64,000 bases of DNA from Musa acuminata AAA Group (taxonomy: Eukaryota > Streptophyta > Magnoliopsida > Zingiberales > Musaceae). Within the stretch, counting starts at the first letter, position 1, and each line of letters begins with the position of its first letter. The notes below the pieces were generated by a model. It was not told the origin of the DNA. It worked only from the letters and a program-made list of their open reading frames with translations, and did not search any database. Location of the stretch: assembly GCF_036884655.1 (NCBI RefSeq), contig NC_088357.1, positions 12,121,501 to 12,185,500 of the forward strand, in the 5' to 3' direction. Positions 26,091-38,037 of the stretch are shown in pieces. Both the position numbers and the translations under genes were made by a program.

Positions 26091-28007
26091 CTAGAGGGAG
26101 AAATTAGTGACAAACTGTCGGGGAACACTGAACAGGTCCTTCCCTGCGAAAGGGGATGACCACTCATGCGACCCTGATGGATATGAAGAGTCCATTACAT
26201 GGCCACTACCGTCCTGCAACCCTGGGATGTAGGCGCTGCTTGCTACACTCATAACTGGCCTTGCAACTTTTCCGCCCATAAACATCGTTGACCATGTAGA
26301 GGATAAGCGGTTGCTCTTCAAGGATGGCCTCAATAGCGTCATGTCCAAGCTCCAGTCGATGGAGGTGTAGTCACAAGGTGCATATCCACCCGAACTCCAA
26401 TCCAGTGGCGATGGCACAGAGGACCCAGACCCGGTGAAGAGGCCAAGTGAAGATGGCGCTGCGAGTGATGCTGGTGATGTACCTGTGTTGTTCGACGAGC
26501 CACCCCTTCCTGTCGCAAATGATTCCGCAGCGCTAGTAGCAGAAGTTTGGAAATGGTTCTTGGGAGCGAATTCTTGGGCGCTAGAACCATTCAAGCCCAT
26601 GAAGGGTAAGTTCTGTCCGTGACCCTTACTCGCCACCTTCATTGCCTCCATGCTGGAGACACCATTTGAATACCATCCTGTGGAAGATGGAGGGGAAGCA
26701 CTGCTGAGGTTTGTGGAAGAGGGGTTTTGCTTAGCTGTGACTGATTGGGGGCGTTGCAGTACAATAACAGGCTCCCTCAATGTTCCTGTTGGCATGATGG
26801 CCTTTGCTTCACTGCTTGCCATTGCGCATTGATTAGTTGGAGGTGCGGCTACCTGCAAAGAGGGCGAAGAGCTTGAAATTGATGGAGCAGAGGCAGTACT
26901 CGGCCACCTTTTCTCCATCGGGGCAGCAACTTGTGGTTTTCCCCAGTCCACCTTAGGCTGTATTTTTCTCGAAGACTGCAAATTCTTATTCGAGGACTCC
27001 ACAGCTCCCACAGGCACTGCTTTGATATGGTTTAGATCTCGCTCACCTCTTCTCTGTTGCTTAGTGCGAAACGAAGCCACTTCCTTCTGCTGGGGTCTTA
27101 AAGCTGCATTTTGGACAGAAATTATGGTTTTATTGTCGAGACCACTTGCTATGACAGGGTCACTTGATTCTTCCAACTTTGATGGAAGTGCTTTTGATTC
27201 TTGTTTATGTGTCTTTAAAGTCTCTTCAGCCTTTTCCAAGTCACCCTCCGATGCAACTACAGCCCTTTCAACCTCCTGCTTCGCGCACTTGAACTTCACC
27301 TCCAAATCTGAAATTTTTGCAAGCTCCATGGTGATATCAATTTTCAAGTTGACACCACCATCTATGTTCACAGTGGTTTGCTGTTTACTCTCTTCCCCAC
27401 CTTCAAGGAGCCAAGCAATGGACTCTTCAACACGTCCTTCATTTTGAATAAGCGCCATTGTTGCTTGTTCGGAAGAGAAGCCCATTGCTACTAGTTTCTG
27501 AGCAAGCATCTCTAGTTTCCTAGACATGAGGTACCCACTACAGCGCTCGTGTAGCTCCTGTGCCCGTCTCTCCTTTTGACGTTGATGCTTTCTCTCATTT
27601 TTCAGTCGAATCTTCTCACGCTTGTCAGTATCACAATCAGTTACAGGTTCTATGCGAGCTGCATTACTAGTTGTAATTTTCTCCTTCTGATCCTCTGACT
27701 CACCAGAATAGCTATTATGGTTAGACATTGAGTCAGAGTCACCTGCTGTACCAAATGAACTACAAGAATGCTCCTCTGTTTCATCTATGATCCTAAAACA
27801 TCCATTGTGTTGGCCTGTTGTCAAGGAACCAGAGATCATTGTATCAAAAGCATGGAATGTCCCTAAATCTGGATTGTATGCACTTGAAGGAGCACCATTT
27901 CCATAGTTAAGAGGAGCAGCAGAGGGTTTTAAAGAAACTTTTGCTTGTTCCTTGGCTGCCTTATTGGACAATTTGTCCTTTGACTTAGATTTGGATGCTG
28001 GCGACAT
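26091..28007 (-). CDS. UBA-domain protein (ubiquitin-associated/EF1B-like)
   Basis: One uninterrupted coding exon of 638 residues. The N-terminus is Lys/Ser-rich; a charged helical region lies at about 128-155 (KNERKHQRQKERRAQELHER), followed by a UBA domain at about 165-203 with the typical MGFSSEQATMAL core and an acidic WLLEGGEE end. A second UBA/TS-N-like helical module is at about 228-266 (MELAKISDLEVKF...SEGDLEKAEETL). The remaining 370 residues are Ser/Pro/Gly-rich and look disordered, with a conserved-looking C-terminus (SSTWSTMFMGGK, SPFAGKDLFSVPRQFV). UBA domains bind ubiquitin; the exact role of this plant family is not known to me. Immediately upstream, an acceptor (TTTGCAG at 28037) defines a short 5'UTR part 28008-28036, implying an upstream non-coding exon. 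The 4.8-kb 5'UTR intron houses an LTR, a hAT-like element and a SINE. Confidence 0.9.
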   Translation of the reverse strand: MSPASKSKSKDKLSNKAAKEQAKVSLKPSAAPLNYGNGAPSSAYNPDLGTFHAFDTMISGSLTTGQHNGCFRIIDETEEHSCSSFGTAGDSDSMSNHNSYSGESEDQKEKITTSNAARIEPVTDCDTDKREKIRLKNERKHQRQKERRAQELHERCSGYLMSRKLEMLAQKLVAMGFSSEQATMALIQNEGRVEESIAWLLEGGEESKQQTTVNIDGGVNLKIDITMELAKISDLEVKFKCAKQEVERAVVASEGDLEKAEETLKTHKQESKALPSKLEESSDPVIASGLDNKTIISVQNAALRPQQKEVASFRTKQQRRGERDLNHIKAVPVGAVESSNKNLQSSRKIQPKVDWGKPQVAAPMEKRWPSTASAPSISSSSPSLQVAAPPTNQCAMASSEAKAIMPTGTLREPVIVLQRPQSVTAKQNPSSTNLSSASPPSSTGWYSNGVSSMEAMKVASKGHGQNLPFMGLNGSSAQEFAPKNHFQTSATSAAESFATGRGGSSNNTGTSPASLAAPSSLGLFTGSGSSVPSPLDWSSGGYAPCDYTSIDWSLDMTLLRPSLKSNRLSSTWSTMFMGGKVARPVMSVASSAYIPGLQDGSGHVMDSSYPSGSHEWSSPFAGKDLFSVPRQFVTNFSL

Positions 28008-28367
28008 TCCTAATGATTTTAACCACTGTAAACTTCCTGCAAAGAGAATAGGGATAATTTGTTTAATAACTGGGCCACCCTCAAATGATTCAATTACTTA
28101 GCACTACAAGGACCCTGACAGAGGAACAGGAAAGGATATCAACCAAATGTTCAACCATGAAGTGAGTGCATCCAAAAAGACAACACAACACAAAAAAGAA
28201 TGAATGATACAGTCACCCATTCTCTTTCACAATCACAATACAACTCTTTAATCCACGAGATAGAGAATAAGGGCAAGATGTATTGCTACAATAGGGCATC
28301 TTTTACATAGCATATAAAGAAAAAGTAGAACACAATGTCCTGCTGTAAGTACTGCTCAACAAGTTTC

Positions 28368-29658
28368 TATTGAATCCCGGATTTTACTGATGAAATCAAT
28401 TGATGAGTTTACGATCTAATCTGTGCATTGAGAAAAGTAATATAGGACTAATTTCGATCATAAAAAGGTGAAACAATTATAGCAGTAGAATTAGACATTG
28501 GGCCAGAGTCAGAGATCAGGCATTGGAACGAAATAATCGGACGTTGTGCCAAGATCGAACATTGCGAGAGTCAACATGCCGATGGGTCGGGCGATACGCC
28601 AAAGGTTCGGACGATGCACCGGAAGTTTGCTAGGAGTTCGGATGAACAAATGACATGCTGAACAACTTAGATTTCGTGTCTCAAAATTGTTGAAGTCTTA
28701 ATTGTCATAGTTAGGTCTTAATTGTCGTAGTTAGGTCGTAAATTGAGTTAGTTTTGGGTGTAACCCTACTAACTCAATTAAGGGCCCTTTGGGCCTGATC
28801 TAGGGCTGAGTTAGGCTCATTGGGAGACCCATTCAGTGACCCAGGGTTAGGTCAAGCGGTGGCACCGCCAGACCAGGAAATCGATCCGTCTATAAGCTGG
28901 AAAAGTACAAAATGTACCTTTTTTGAAAGACACGACGGTGGTACTGCTAGTGTCAGGCGATGGTATTGCCCAGACACAGTCTCCTAGATTGTGTCAGGCG
29001 ATGATATCGCTAGTTGTCAAGGGTGCAAGCGGTGGTGCCGCCAATACCCTTGAAATCGAGGATGAGATACATTTTGGCTTTATTTTTGAAGTCATTCGGG
29101 GTCTATAAATACCCCACTCTTTCCTGCTTGAAAAAGCATGAAAAGAGAATAAAAAGTCTTATGATTCTAAGTTGAAAAGTTGTGAAAAAGTGCTAAATGT
29201 GCTTCTCTTCCTCAAAGTTTTGTGATCGTTCTAAGAGAGGTGCGAGAATTGTAAAGGTTATCTCCTAAACCTATGAAAAGGAAAAAGAGTTGTAAGAGGA
29301 TAGTTGATCTTCGCCCATTGAAAGAAGATCGTTAGTGAACGTCGATGGCCTCGACGGAAGAGGAATCGGGAGTGAACGTAAGCCGCGACGACCAAACCAC
29401 TATAAACTCGGTTTGTATTTTTATTCTGCTTTTCATTCTCATTACTAATTAATTTACTTGCTCACTACTTTACAAACGTTTCAAGTTAAACTCATTTCCG
29501 ATACGACCTTTATCAAACAAAATTACTTTATGAACATTTCAAGTTAAACTCATTTTCGATACGGTTTTTATCGAACGAAAATTTTGAATCAACATAATTT
29601 TTACGAAAGCACTAATTAACCCCCCCCCCCCCCTCATAGTACCGAAACGGTCCTAATA
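28368..29658 (+). repeat. LTR copy 1 of an LTR-retrotransposon family (decayed)
   Basis: It starts with a mutated TATTGAATC where other copies have TGTTGAATC, and keeps the shared phrases GATGAAATCAATTGATGAG, a TATA box in GGGGTCTATAAATACCCC (29098), GACCAAACCACTATAAACTC and the terminal poly-C run near 29620. About 1.29 kb, with no internal domain next to it, so probably a solo LTR. It lies in the 5'UTR intron of the UBA gene, antisense to it. Confidence 0.75.
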
Positions 29659-29970
29659 ATTTCCTACCTTATCATAACTGACAAAGTCATTTAAAGATGA
29701 AACAAGTCCAAGGAGACTTGGATGACCAACTCAAGTTACGGTAAGGGTTTCTTCTTCACAAGCTAGGTTATAAAAACAACACGTCTTTGTGCACCTAAAA
29801 GACCACATATGTTGACCCTCCCTTGACCCCTCGATTGACGGAAGCCTCATGCATTAGGCAATTGGTTTAAATTCATCCTCTTCTTGTTTCACAAATCAAA
29901 AGAGAATTTTGCAAGGGCCCATCTTTAGATTTCTTCTTTTTTGTGTTTAACAACAAGAATAAAATTAGGA

Positions 29971-30855
29971 TTGTGATTTACAAAACACTAAGCGTCAAAA
30001 GACACCAAGGTCCTAAAACGCTTGAGGCGTTAGGCGCTTGCCCAAGCGAAGCGAGTTTCTCTGAAATATTAAAATATAAAAAATATATAATATAATTAAA
30101 TAAATATGATTATTTAAATAAAAATATAACAGTAAATTAAAAATCTAATGTTAACAATATATTACTTATTGTTAATACTAGTTATAGGGGGAGAAAAGAA
30201 TCGTTAACAATAACAAAGGGGGATAAAAGGGTCATTGACAGTGGAAACCGATAATGGAAAGTGGTACCAACAGCGTTGAGAAACTAACAGCAGTAATGGT
30301 GGAGGATTAGTTTAAGACAGCTATGGCAATGCTGAGAACGACAACGACGGAACCTGCGAACAGCAGCAACGGCAACGGTGGAAGTTCCAGAGGGCGTCCG
30401 TCGGTGGCGGCAGAGGAACCTGCAATCCTCTCCCTCGATAATGGAAGGAATTGCACACGGAGTGACAGCGGAAGAAAGTTACGGGCTCTTGCTAGGCCGT
30501 CGAACGCGTCCATCAGCGACAGAGGAAGGCTCGATCTGCTGTGTATGCAACGGAGGCAATGATAGAAAGTGTCGGCGGCGGAGGTAGAAGCAATGCTAGG
30601 GTTGGCTCAGGGTCGCGAGCATGAAGGGTGGCTTTTGAGGGTAAGAACTGCGTTACTAACTACTGTTGAACTGAACCAAACTTAAAAAGTCTGGTTCGGT
30701 GGCCTTATTTGAACCGAGTGCTCGCCTGACGCGCCCAACACTTGGGTTCGGGTGAGCGCCCTAGCAGTGCCGCATTGAAGCGCACTGCCTAGTCCACACA
30801 CGAGGCACTCGGGCCTCGCCTTGCTTGAGCGCCCAAGCCCCTATTTAAATGACTG
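29971..30855 (+). mobile_element. Non-autonomous hAT-like element, copy A
   Basis: Ends are TTGTGATTT and AAATGACTG, variants of the CAGTGATTT terminal repeat seen in copy B. The flanks are AATTAGGA (29963-29970) and AATTAGAG (30856-30863), an 8-bp target duplication with small decay, which is the hAT signature. The interior shares AAGCG(T/C)CAAAAG(A/G)C(A/G)CC and the GGTTCGGT/GCGCCCAA end regions with copies B and C. It encodes nothing credible; its open frames are GC-rich trinucleotide repeats. 885 bp, inside the UBA gene's 5'UTR intron. Confidence 0.8.
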
Positions 30856-30856
30856 A

Positions 30857-30990
30857 ATTAGAGGACATGCTTTGGTACAATGGTAAAGTCGTTCATTTTC
30901 GACCGGAAAGACTTAAGGTTTGAGTCACAAAAATAGCATATCCCATGTTGGTGAAAGCCTTGTGCACTAGGTACATTCTTTTTGATAAGA
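30857..30990 (+). mobile_element. tRNA-derived SINE-like sequence
   Basis: TGGTACAATGGTAAAG fits a pol III A box and GGTTTGAGTC, about 45 bases later, fits a B box. The order and spacing are those of a tRNA-derived head. The following body (CATATCCCATGTTGGTGAAAG, then GCCTTGTGCACTAGGTAC) resembles the plant Au-type SINE body. It begins right at the target duplication of hAT-like copy A. A short DNA tail is hard to define. Confidence 0.55.
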
Positions 30991-32497
30991 ATGAGATTAA
31001 ATGTGGATAAATAGGTTTGGAAAAATTGAGTCACCGGCAGACACAACACATGCATAGATAAACTCAAAGCATTTGTACATTTAAAACAAAATGAACTGTG
31101 GACAATTGGGATCCACACAGATTCATGATTGGATTGGAATAATACTTACAGCAAAGAAGAATATACCCAAAGCAATTGGTTATTGCCACAGAAGCACTTA
31201 TAGTGACAGTCCAAGAGTTGAAGCAATGTGCTCAGACAAGTCTTAGAAAAATAATTAATCATTCTTTTTCATTTGGGGTCTTAGCATTTCCTTGGTCATA
31301 TAAACTAGTTGGAGAAGAGATCCAAAATTTTTTGAAGAAACAACTATTTGCATCTCAAAGATGACAGATACTTTCTTCAAATGATCCCATTCATGTAAAG
31401 AAAGGATATAATAAGTGGACAGAGAAAAAGAAATATATGTACAGAATCATACATGAATGACACCAAAGGCGATCAATAAGCAGCTTTGTAAATGGATAGC
31501 AATTATGTAGATAATGTTTAAGTATGCTGAATGTTTCACGAACATATATCTACCTACTTTGTAATATATTCGCAAAGGAGCAAAGGGACTTTGGATATTT
31601 TGAAGCCATGTTGAACTAAAAATGCTTATTTTCTATGAACATACTTCTCCACATTTTACTTTTTGAATCAAGAACTAAAAGTACTTGCACAAGAAATGAA
31701 TAATTTGTGAGAAAAAAACAGACAAATCCACAAACAATGTACGTTTTAATTCAAATGGCTAACATAAAAAAAATGTCATTTCTTTCAAAATCAAGTTGTA
31801 CTGCATCAACAAATAAAGAGTCAAGATTTCTTAATTGTTCACTATATATATTGGAATCTCCAATTTCCCTAGTAAAAGCAAAAGTTTAAAAGATATTTAA
31901 CAGAATTATTTTACTAAATGGTTACATCTATAGATTGCCAAAGCTTCATTGTGCATGTCATGAGTGTCAATCAATCACTATTCCACATCAAAGCATGAGC
32001 ACCGAGAAAGCAAGGTATTTAAGAAGAAAAACAAAAGAGAGATGCTAAATCATAAGTTATGATATCAAACTCCACAGCCATCATCAATCAGTAACAATTC
32101 AGTGAAGTTAAATAAACAGATACACTAAGTGGTCATTACGAAATGCAAAATATCCAGCTGTAAAGATTCTATGTCGGATACACATAATTTGAACGGAAAT
32201 CTAAGCACAAAGAGCTGAACGGCATCTAACAACCACTCTGGACGAAACAATGAAGCATGTGTACACACCAATAGACAAATCTTTATGATTCAAACAAGCA
32301 AAAAATTATCACAAACAGAAAGGATTTTATAGAGCCCTGAACACCATATTTTAAGCGTAGATGCAGACACATCCCCACTTAACCATTTGACACAGGAAAA
32401 GGAACCTCTTTAGCAAAAGCCACGAGATTTCACAGTCACACCCAAAAGACCAAACACCACGAAACGTCAAGAAAACAACGTCTAAATGGAAATTTTC
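30991..32497. other. Remainder of the UBA gene 5'UTR intron
   Basis: About 1.5 kb of AT-rich sequence without a supportable gene, RNA or repeat. Confidence 0.5.
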
Positions 32498-33033
32498 TTC
32501 CCGTGATTCACCATCCAAATTCGAGCAATCAACAATTCAAATCAACATAATTAATCAAATTAAAGCCCCACGCCCCCACAATCCAAACCCTAATTGAGAT
32601 TCCCCAAGAGGATCCGCCACGATGAACCTCACGAGAAACATAGAAGAAAAGGCGTAATTCAAATGGAACCGAGAATCTACGCAGAACAAATACAACCCTT
32701 AGCAATTAAACGGAAATCGAGACAAGATCCATAGCAAAAGAAACAAGAGCAGATCAATGCGTCGCAATAGGAACGGGGTACGAGAAAGGAGTGGACGCAA
32801 ACCTGCGGGCAGGGTCTGACGACGGGATCGATCGCCTGAGGAGCAAAGGTAGGGGCTTTCGACGAACGGGACAACTGGGTGGGACGAGCGAAGCTCCTTC
32901 TCTCGATCTCGTCTTCCTCGCCCGCTCCTATTTCGCTGTTGGTGGCGACGCACGGACGTGAGGGGATCATTAAATCGCAACTACAAGGAGAAAGTTTGGG
33001 GTCCGGATTTTTCCTTGAAATAAATTTAGGGGC

Positions 33034-33104
<71 letters not shown>

Positions 33105-33425
33105 CACCAAAATAAACAAGTCATTGTGGTTAATCTTCTTTAGCTAATTATCATTTCACTAACTGTTATTTAAAAGACATTAGTAACCTTTACAATCTCA
33201 TTTTGGTTATATGAATATTAGATTTAAATTATTTTCAACTCAATTAGTTACATTTACTATATTTAGTCATGAGTTTATTATATTCATCCCTTAGGATTCT
33301 AGTTGAATATATATTTATTACAAGATATATTGCTGCCATTGTAGTTAATCTTCATCTAACTATCATTGTGGTTGACGGACATTACGTTTTATCTTAATTA
33401 GTTAATATTAACTATTTTTAGTCAT

Positions 33426-33461
<36 letters not shown>

Positions 33462-33583
33462 TTAAGATAAATATATTTTTTCGATAACCATAGATGAAAG
33501 GCATTAATACCCTTTAAAAAATTTGATTTTAACCCTAGAAAAATCATAAATTATTTGGCAACACTTTCCCACCTTCGAATAAA
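32498..33583. repeat. Segmental duplication, copy 1 (UBA gene promoter and first exon)
   Basis: Nearly the same sequence occurs at 52446-53476 in the same orientation. Similarity starts at TTCCCGTGATTCACCATCC and ends at ACACTTTCCCACCTTCGAAT. The block spans part of the 5'UTR intron, the GC-rich first exon, an (AT)n tract (about 62 bp here) and about 0.5 kb of upstream sequence, including a second (AT)n at 33427-33458 that is nearly missing in copy 2. Copy 1 alone keeps AGGGGATCATTAA near 32960. Confidence 0.9.
32803..32960 (-). promoter_or_regulatory. Probable 5'UTR exon and promoter of the UBA-protein gene
   Basis: A GC-rich block ends in a good donor (CCGCAG/GTTTGC on the minus strand, exon end at 32803) and is preceded on the promoter side by a long (AT)n tract from 33039. 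Its position upstream of the non-coding acceptor at 28037 on the same strand makes it the likely transcription start region. Open frames through it are chance. Assignment is inference; transcript data would settle it. Confidence 0.5.
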
Positions 33584-33699
33584 CTCTACTCGTGATTATT
33601 ATTTGGCAACACTTTCACATCTTCAAAGATACAATTGTAAAATAAAATTTTTGGCTAACAAAAAGATATAGATCACACCATCTTGAATAAAAAGTAAAT

Positions 33700-36600
33700 A
33701 TTATTTATAAAAATACTTGACATATAAATATGAGAGATCTAGTGGGGTTGCATTGAGGGCAGTCAGCACGCATGACTGTTTGGGGGAAAACAGATATGGA
33801 GATATAAGGAAAAAGGAGTCGGTTATAGGAACAGACATTTGAGATTGACATTCAGAAGAATGACCAACCCTTCGCACAAGAAACACCATGAGGACAAGTA
33901 AGCTGGGAAGAATGCATAGCGCATAAAGGTTGCGATGGCTGAGTTTAAGCTACGGCTCAACGTTGGCAACCATACTTGATGGTGCTCAAGACAAGCGAGG
34001 GACTTGGTAAAGGATAAGACCATATAAGGTGGAATGAGTTGTTCAGCGATCGAAAGAATTATGCAAAGCTCACAGAGGCGAGGGAAATTGCTAACTTGAA
34101 GAATTTGGTACTCATGCAAAGACTTGTATGCGAACGATGGAGTGTTCGTGGTCATCCCAAAGTGACCGAAACTTGGCTCTATGGAGCATTGAAACTTTCT
34201 CTTCAGCATGAGAAGGATACGTCCATAGGAGACTAAAGTGTGTAGCGAGTTCAGTATGTGCTAAGCCTTGAGGGGTGCAGTAGGGGTTGTATTGACGTGG
34301 AGTTGTAATTTAGCAAGTGCGTTTGCGGGAGGTAGAACAATACATAATTTGTTCAGCAAGGCGGAGTAGTCCAAGGGGATGGTAGTCTTTGAAATTTTCA
34401 AAGAGAAGAAAGCGAAGAGAGAAGTTGCTCTAATAGGATATATATCTAGGAGGGATAAGTCCCGGTTCTCCAAAGGGAGAACCATGTGCAATGGATTGCA
34501 TATGTTGAGAAGGAGTACCTAAAAAATAACTTCACAAAGTTCAACATACCGAGCGAGCGGCGAGGAGTCATCACATGATCTCGCTTGAGATAGTGCATTA
34601 GGGGGATGCATTGCGAGATCAAGTGGGGGAGCGATTTAAGACAATACAAATGAAGGTATACTTGGAGTCGATATAGAGATCTGACTCAATGAAGGGCTGA
34701 CTTGTGGAATGGTGGGCATGAGGACCATCATCAATTTAATGCAAATCAAGGAGTGGAGCAACTAGGGTATAACTTGGTGAAGTACCCAAGCTGCATGAAG
34801 GGAGCTGACATAGAAGATGAAATATGGAGCGGAGGTACAGAGCTTTCCTTGGACAGAAGTTAAAGACATGAACTCTTATAGAGGCAAGAGCGGGATCATA
34901 TCATTCCATGGGTTTCTCATTCTGATGAAGCGGGCCCATCCTGCATGGTGCCAAAGATGAAGGGAGCCTCGAGGCATATGCACCTTACCTCATAGAAGCA
35001 TTTGATAGAGGAACTGAGGTGACTCAACTTGTAGAGGCGAAGTTGGGTTCAAAAGATCTTGTCACGAGGCAAGAGGACACGGAGGTATGTACTCTTGAAG
35101 AATATGTCACAATGCTACCATTCAAGTTGCCATGAAGGATGCGATGGACAGCGGAGATTGTGTTGGTAGGGATAGAGACCCAGGATCCAAACAATGGTGC
35201 ACCAATTTTAGCGAAGTCGGTGGACTTCGGGAGCTACTAGGTGATGGATTGTCCTAGAGCAGTATTTCGTCTAGGTGTGACCCGAGAGCGGGTGGACGAA
35301 GGTCGATTGCCAAATGAGCAAATATAATTGAAGATGAAAAAGGCCCTGCAATGTGTTGGTAAAGGCCACACATGGAGGGATCATAATCTGAATTTATCCC
35401 ATGATGATCAGAATGCAATGAAGATGTCACCAGGAGGCGACACGGTACAACAGATCATGGTGGAACAGTTCGTGACAATGCGATACACACAAATATAGTC
35501 TCGTAAAAGACTATATCATATAGAGATATGATCGGGAGCTATTGGGAGCTCTACTTCGATGAACAGTATGATGACAAGAAGGGCAATGGATTCAATGAGT
35601 AAAAGCCATGGTATTGTAGAGGCGGGTCTTCCATGCGTGCATCAAATTTTGCATTAGATGAAAGCCTTGGTCATCAGTATATGTGGGTTATGTATCACTG
35701 AGAGAAAAGTTCGAATGCAAGTACCAGTGAGTCCCATATGAGGAACTTGATCATATAGAGGTATGATTAGAGCAACTGGAGAGTTGGACTACTCTATAGC
35801 TCATATTCACTTAAGGGAGCCTGGCAAGTCAAAGGACAAGGCCGAGTAAACGAACGTTGCTACCAAGGATACTAAGAAAAATAGAATCAGTGCAAACCAT
35901 ATAACATGATGGCAAAGGCCATATATAGGAGTTGCAGTATATCTTTCTATTGATTAAGGACTTGGAGAACATAGAGGTATTAAAGCAGGGGGTAGAAAGG
36001 GGTGAAGAAGAGACGATGAGTCCATCGAGACTTAGCTACCTAAAACTAAGCATCGATTAGAATAGAGATGGACTCGAAAGAGTGCTACAGAGACATATCT
36101 ATTAATCATGAAGAAATGGATGCAGATGTGAGGCGATGGATAGTAGGGCCATGGGCATGGCAGTGCTATGATATTGCAGAGGCGAGATTTTCATGAAGTC
36201 ATTGATTCATTACTCTCATAGAGGGAGAGGGCTTGGTCATGAAAGGGGCCGAGGAGGTAGAGCATGCGGAGGCAAACTTCAAGTACCAAGACAAGGCTGA
36301 AGGGCAGAGACAAAGAAACTTTGTAAGACCGGTGTCAATGAGCTTCTCATCAAGATAGTCAAAAGTGAATAATTTCGGGTCATGCAAGAGTGCACGATAA
36401 AGGAATGAAGTAGGTAGTATGTGATGTTGTACCTTTGCTACTCAATGGAGTAGGTGGCAGGGTTGATGGAGATACGGAACAATCCCAAAGGTGGCCAAAA
36501 CTATTAGAGACTTACTCCAAGTTGGGGTAAAAACTTCTTGCATCCCAGAAGTTCGATGACATTGAGAAGGTGAATCACAGTAGCTAACTCAACGCAAGGA

Positions 36601-37360
36601 GTGCAAACACTTTGAGTACTTTAGAAGTTTGAGTAAAGAGCAAGTGAAGGTTAGTAACCAGCTCGATGCATGGAGTACAACCCTCAAGGAGGCAAGCGAA
36701 ATCAAGTAACCTTTGTCTTCTTTGCTCTTAAGAGAATGGGCGAAACTGAGTACCCCAATTCTCTTATTTATCCAGTAAAGGAGCTTTGCACATGTTCAAA
36801 GACCCTTCGAAGAAACCAAATGGAAGAAAATATTTGTCAAATCCTCACCAATGGTGATCTGTGCTACTGAGAGTAGATTATCCGCTTCATGTCCCAACAG
36901 AATGCCAATCGAAAGCGGAAGTGATACAAACCTACTTGGAAGTGGCAACTAAGTGAAAGAAAAGTTGATCGACAAATTTTATGGAGGAAGGACCCAAAAA
37001 CTTCAAAAGTTTGCAAGGTGATGCTCGTTAAAGCTCCAACAAGTATCCACCAAGTTCAAGCGGCATTTGAGAGACTAGCGCATAATAAGGATAGTCTTTT
37101 CCTTCATCCAAAGGATTTGCAAGAACCAATAGGGATTAATACAACTCAGCCAACCCCACACTAGAGTCAGAATCTTTGGCGAGTTGAAGCAGTATGACGG
37201 ATCAAAAATTTGACTACTCAACAACAACAGCAGAGAATTGCTATTAGCCAAAAGGCGCATTGCAACTGGAGTAAAAGATTAAAGACTTATCAAAAGCAAG
37301 GAGTTGTAGTGTCGGCAAAGGCTTCGACGAGGATGTCAAAGGAATAAGTAGGGGAGAATG
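33700..37360 (+). mobile_element. Decayed LTR-retrotransposon internal region without coding capacity
   Basis: About 3.6 kb of moderately GC-rich sequence with no long open frame on either strand. It leads into the purine tract AGTAGGGGAGAA directly followed by TGTCACGGAC, which looks like a polypurine tract plus the start of a 3' LTR. That layout fits a plus-strand gypsy-type remnant or a large non-coding derivative. The left end and 5' LTR were not found. Confidence 0.55.
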
Positions 37361-37804
37361 TCACGGACAAAATTATAAACTGGGTGTTTATATAATTTTC
37401 ATATATGTCCATGTCTTTTGGTTTGTTCATGCTTTGTACAGCATGTAGAGAGACGGTTGAAAGCTTAACAGCCCTAATTTAGTTGGGTTTGGTGATCATT
37501 TTAGGTTTATAAATAAAGGTTATGTCATGTGGACACTTATGAGAGATTTTGGTTTATAGTGGACCATTTTAGATCCTTTGTTGTATGACTGTTCAGAGCT
37601 TATGAAGTATTTTTGTAATTTACATTGTTTATGAAGTATTTCTTGGAATGATTGCTTATGTATCCCGAGTAAGGTGCTTTCTCTAACTCGTTTTCTCTTT
37701 CGTGGTTCTAAGGGATCATATGAGGTTTCGGAGAAGCTAACCTTTGCGGATGAACACACAAGGGTACCGCACGACTTAGGCAAAACTAGCTAAGTCCATG
37801 ATAG
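37361..37804 (+). repeat. Partial 3' LTR of the preceding retrotransposon
   Basis: Begins TGTCACGGACAAAATT after the purine tract and runs about 440 bp before it is replaced, near 37805, by sequence of a different LTR family. The 3' end of this LTR is therefore missing. Confidence 0.5.
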
Positions 37805-38037
37805 TAGGTCATGACAACCGAACCACTATAAATCCAGTGTGCTCTTTTCTTTTGCTATTTACCTTTATTGCTTATTAATTTTATTACTCATTACATTCTA
37901 TGAATGTTTTCAAGTTAAGCATGTCTTCGATATGCGCTTTATTGAACGAGGTTTTCCTAAATCATTATTTTTACAAAAGTACTAATTCACCCCCACCCCC
38001 CACCCCCCTCTTCTTAGTGCTGATTTTGATCATAACA
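37805..38037 (+). repeat. 3' fragment of the solo-LTR family
   Basis: Matches only the last 230 bp of the LTR family seen at 43168-44346: CGAACCACTATAAATCC, the C-rich run CCCCCACCCCCCACC and the end GATCATAACA. It directly abuts the foldback element on its right. Confidence 0.65.

Noticed and set aside
29730..29900. Possible second SINE on the minus strand (GCATTAGGC-like tail)
   Set aside because: No convincing A and B boxes; resemblance is limited to a short tail.
32677..32980. Two minus-strand frames of about 95 residues, also seen at 52502-52915
   Set aside because: They read through the probable 5'UTR exon and intron of the UBA gene and its duplicate; the frames are not preserved between the two copies at their ends.
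33823..34209. 128-residue minus-strand frame in the retrotransposon remnant
   Set aside because: Antisense to the inferred element direction with no domain; short frames are expected by chance here.
37985..38015. C-rich run that could form a G-quadruplex on the minus strand
   Set aside because: It is the ordinary C-rich tail shared by all copies of the LTR family; only about three G-runs on the opposite strand.
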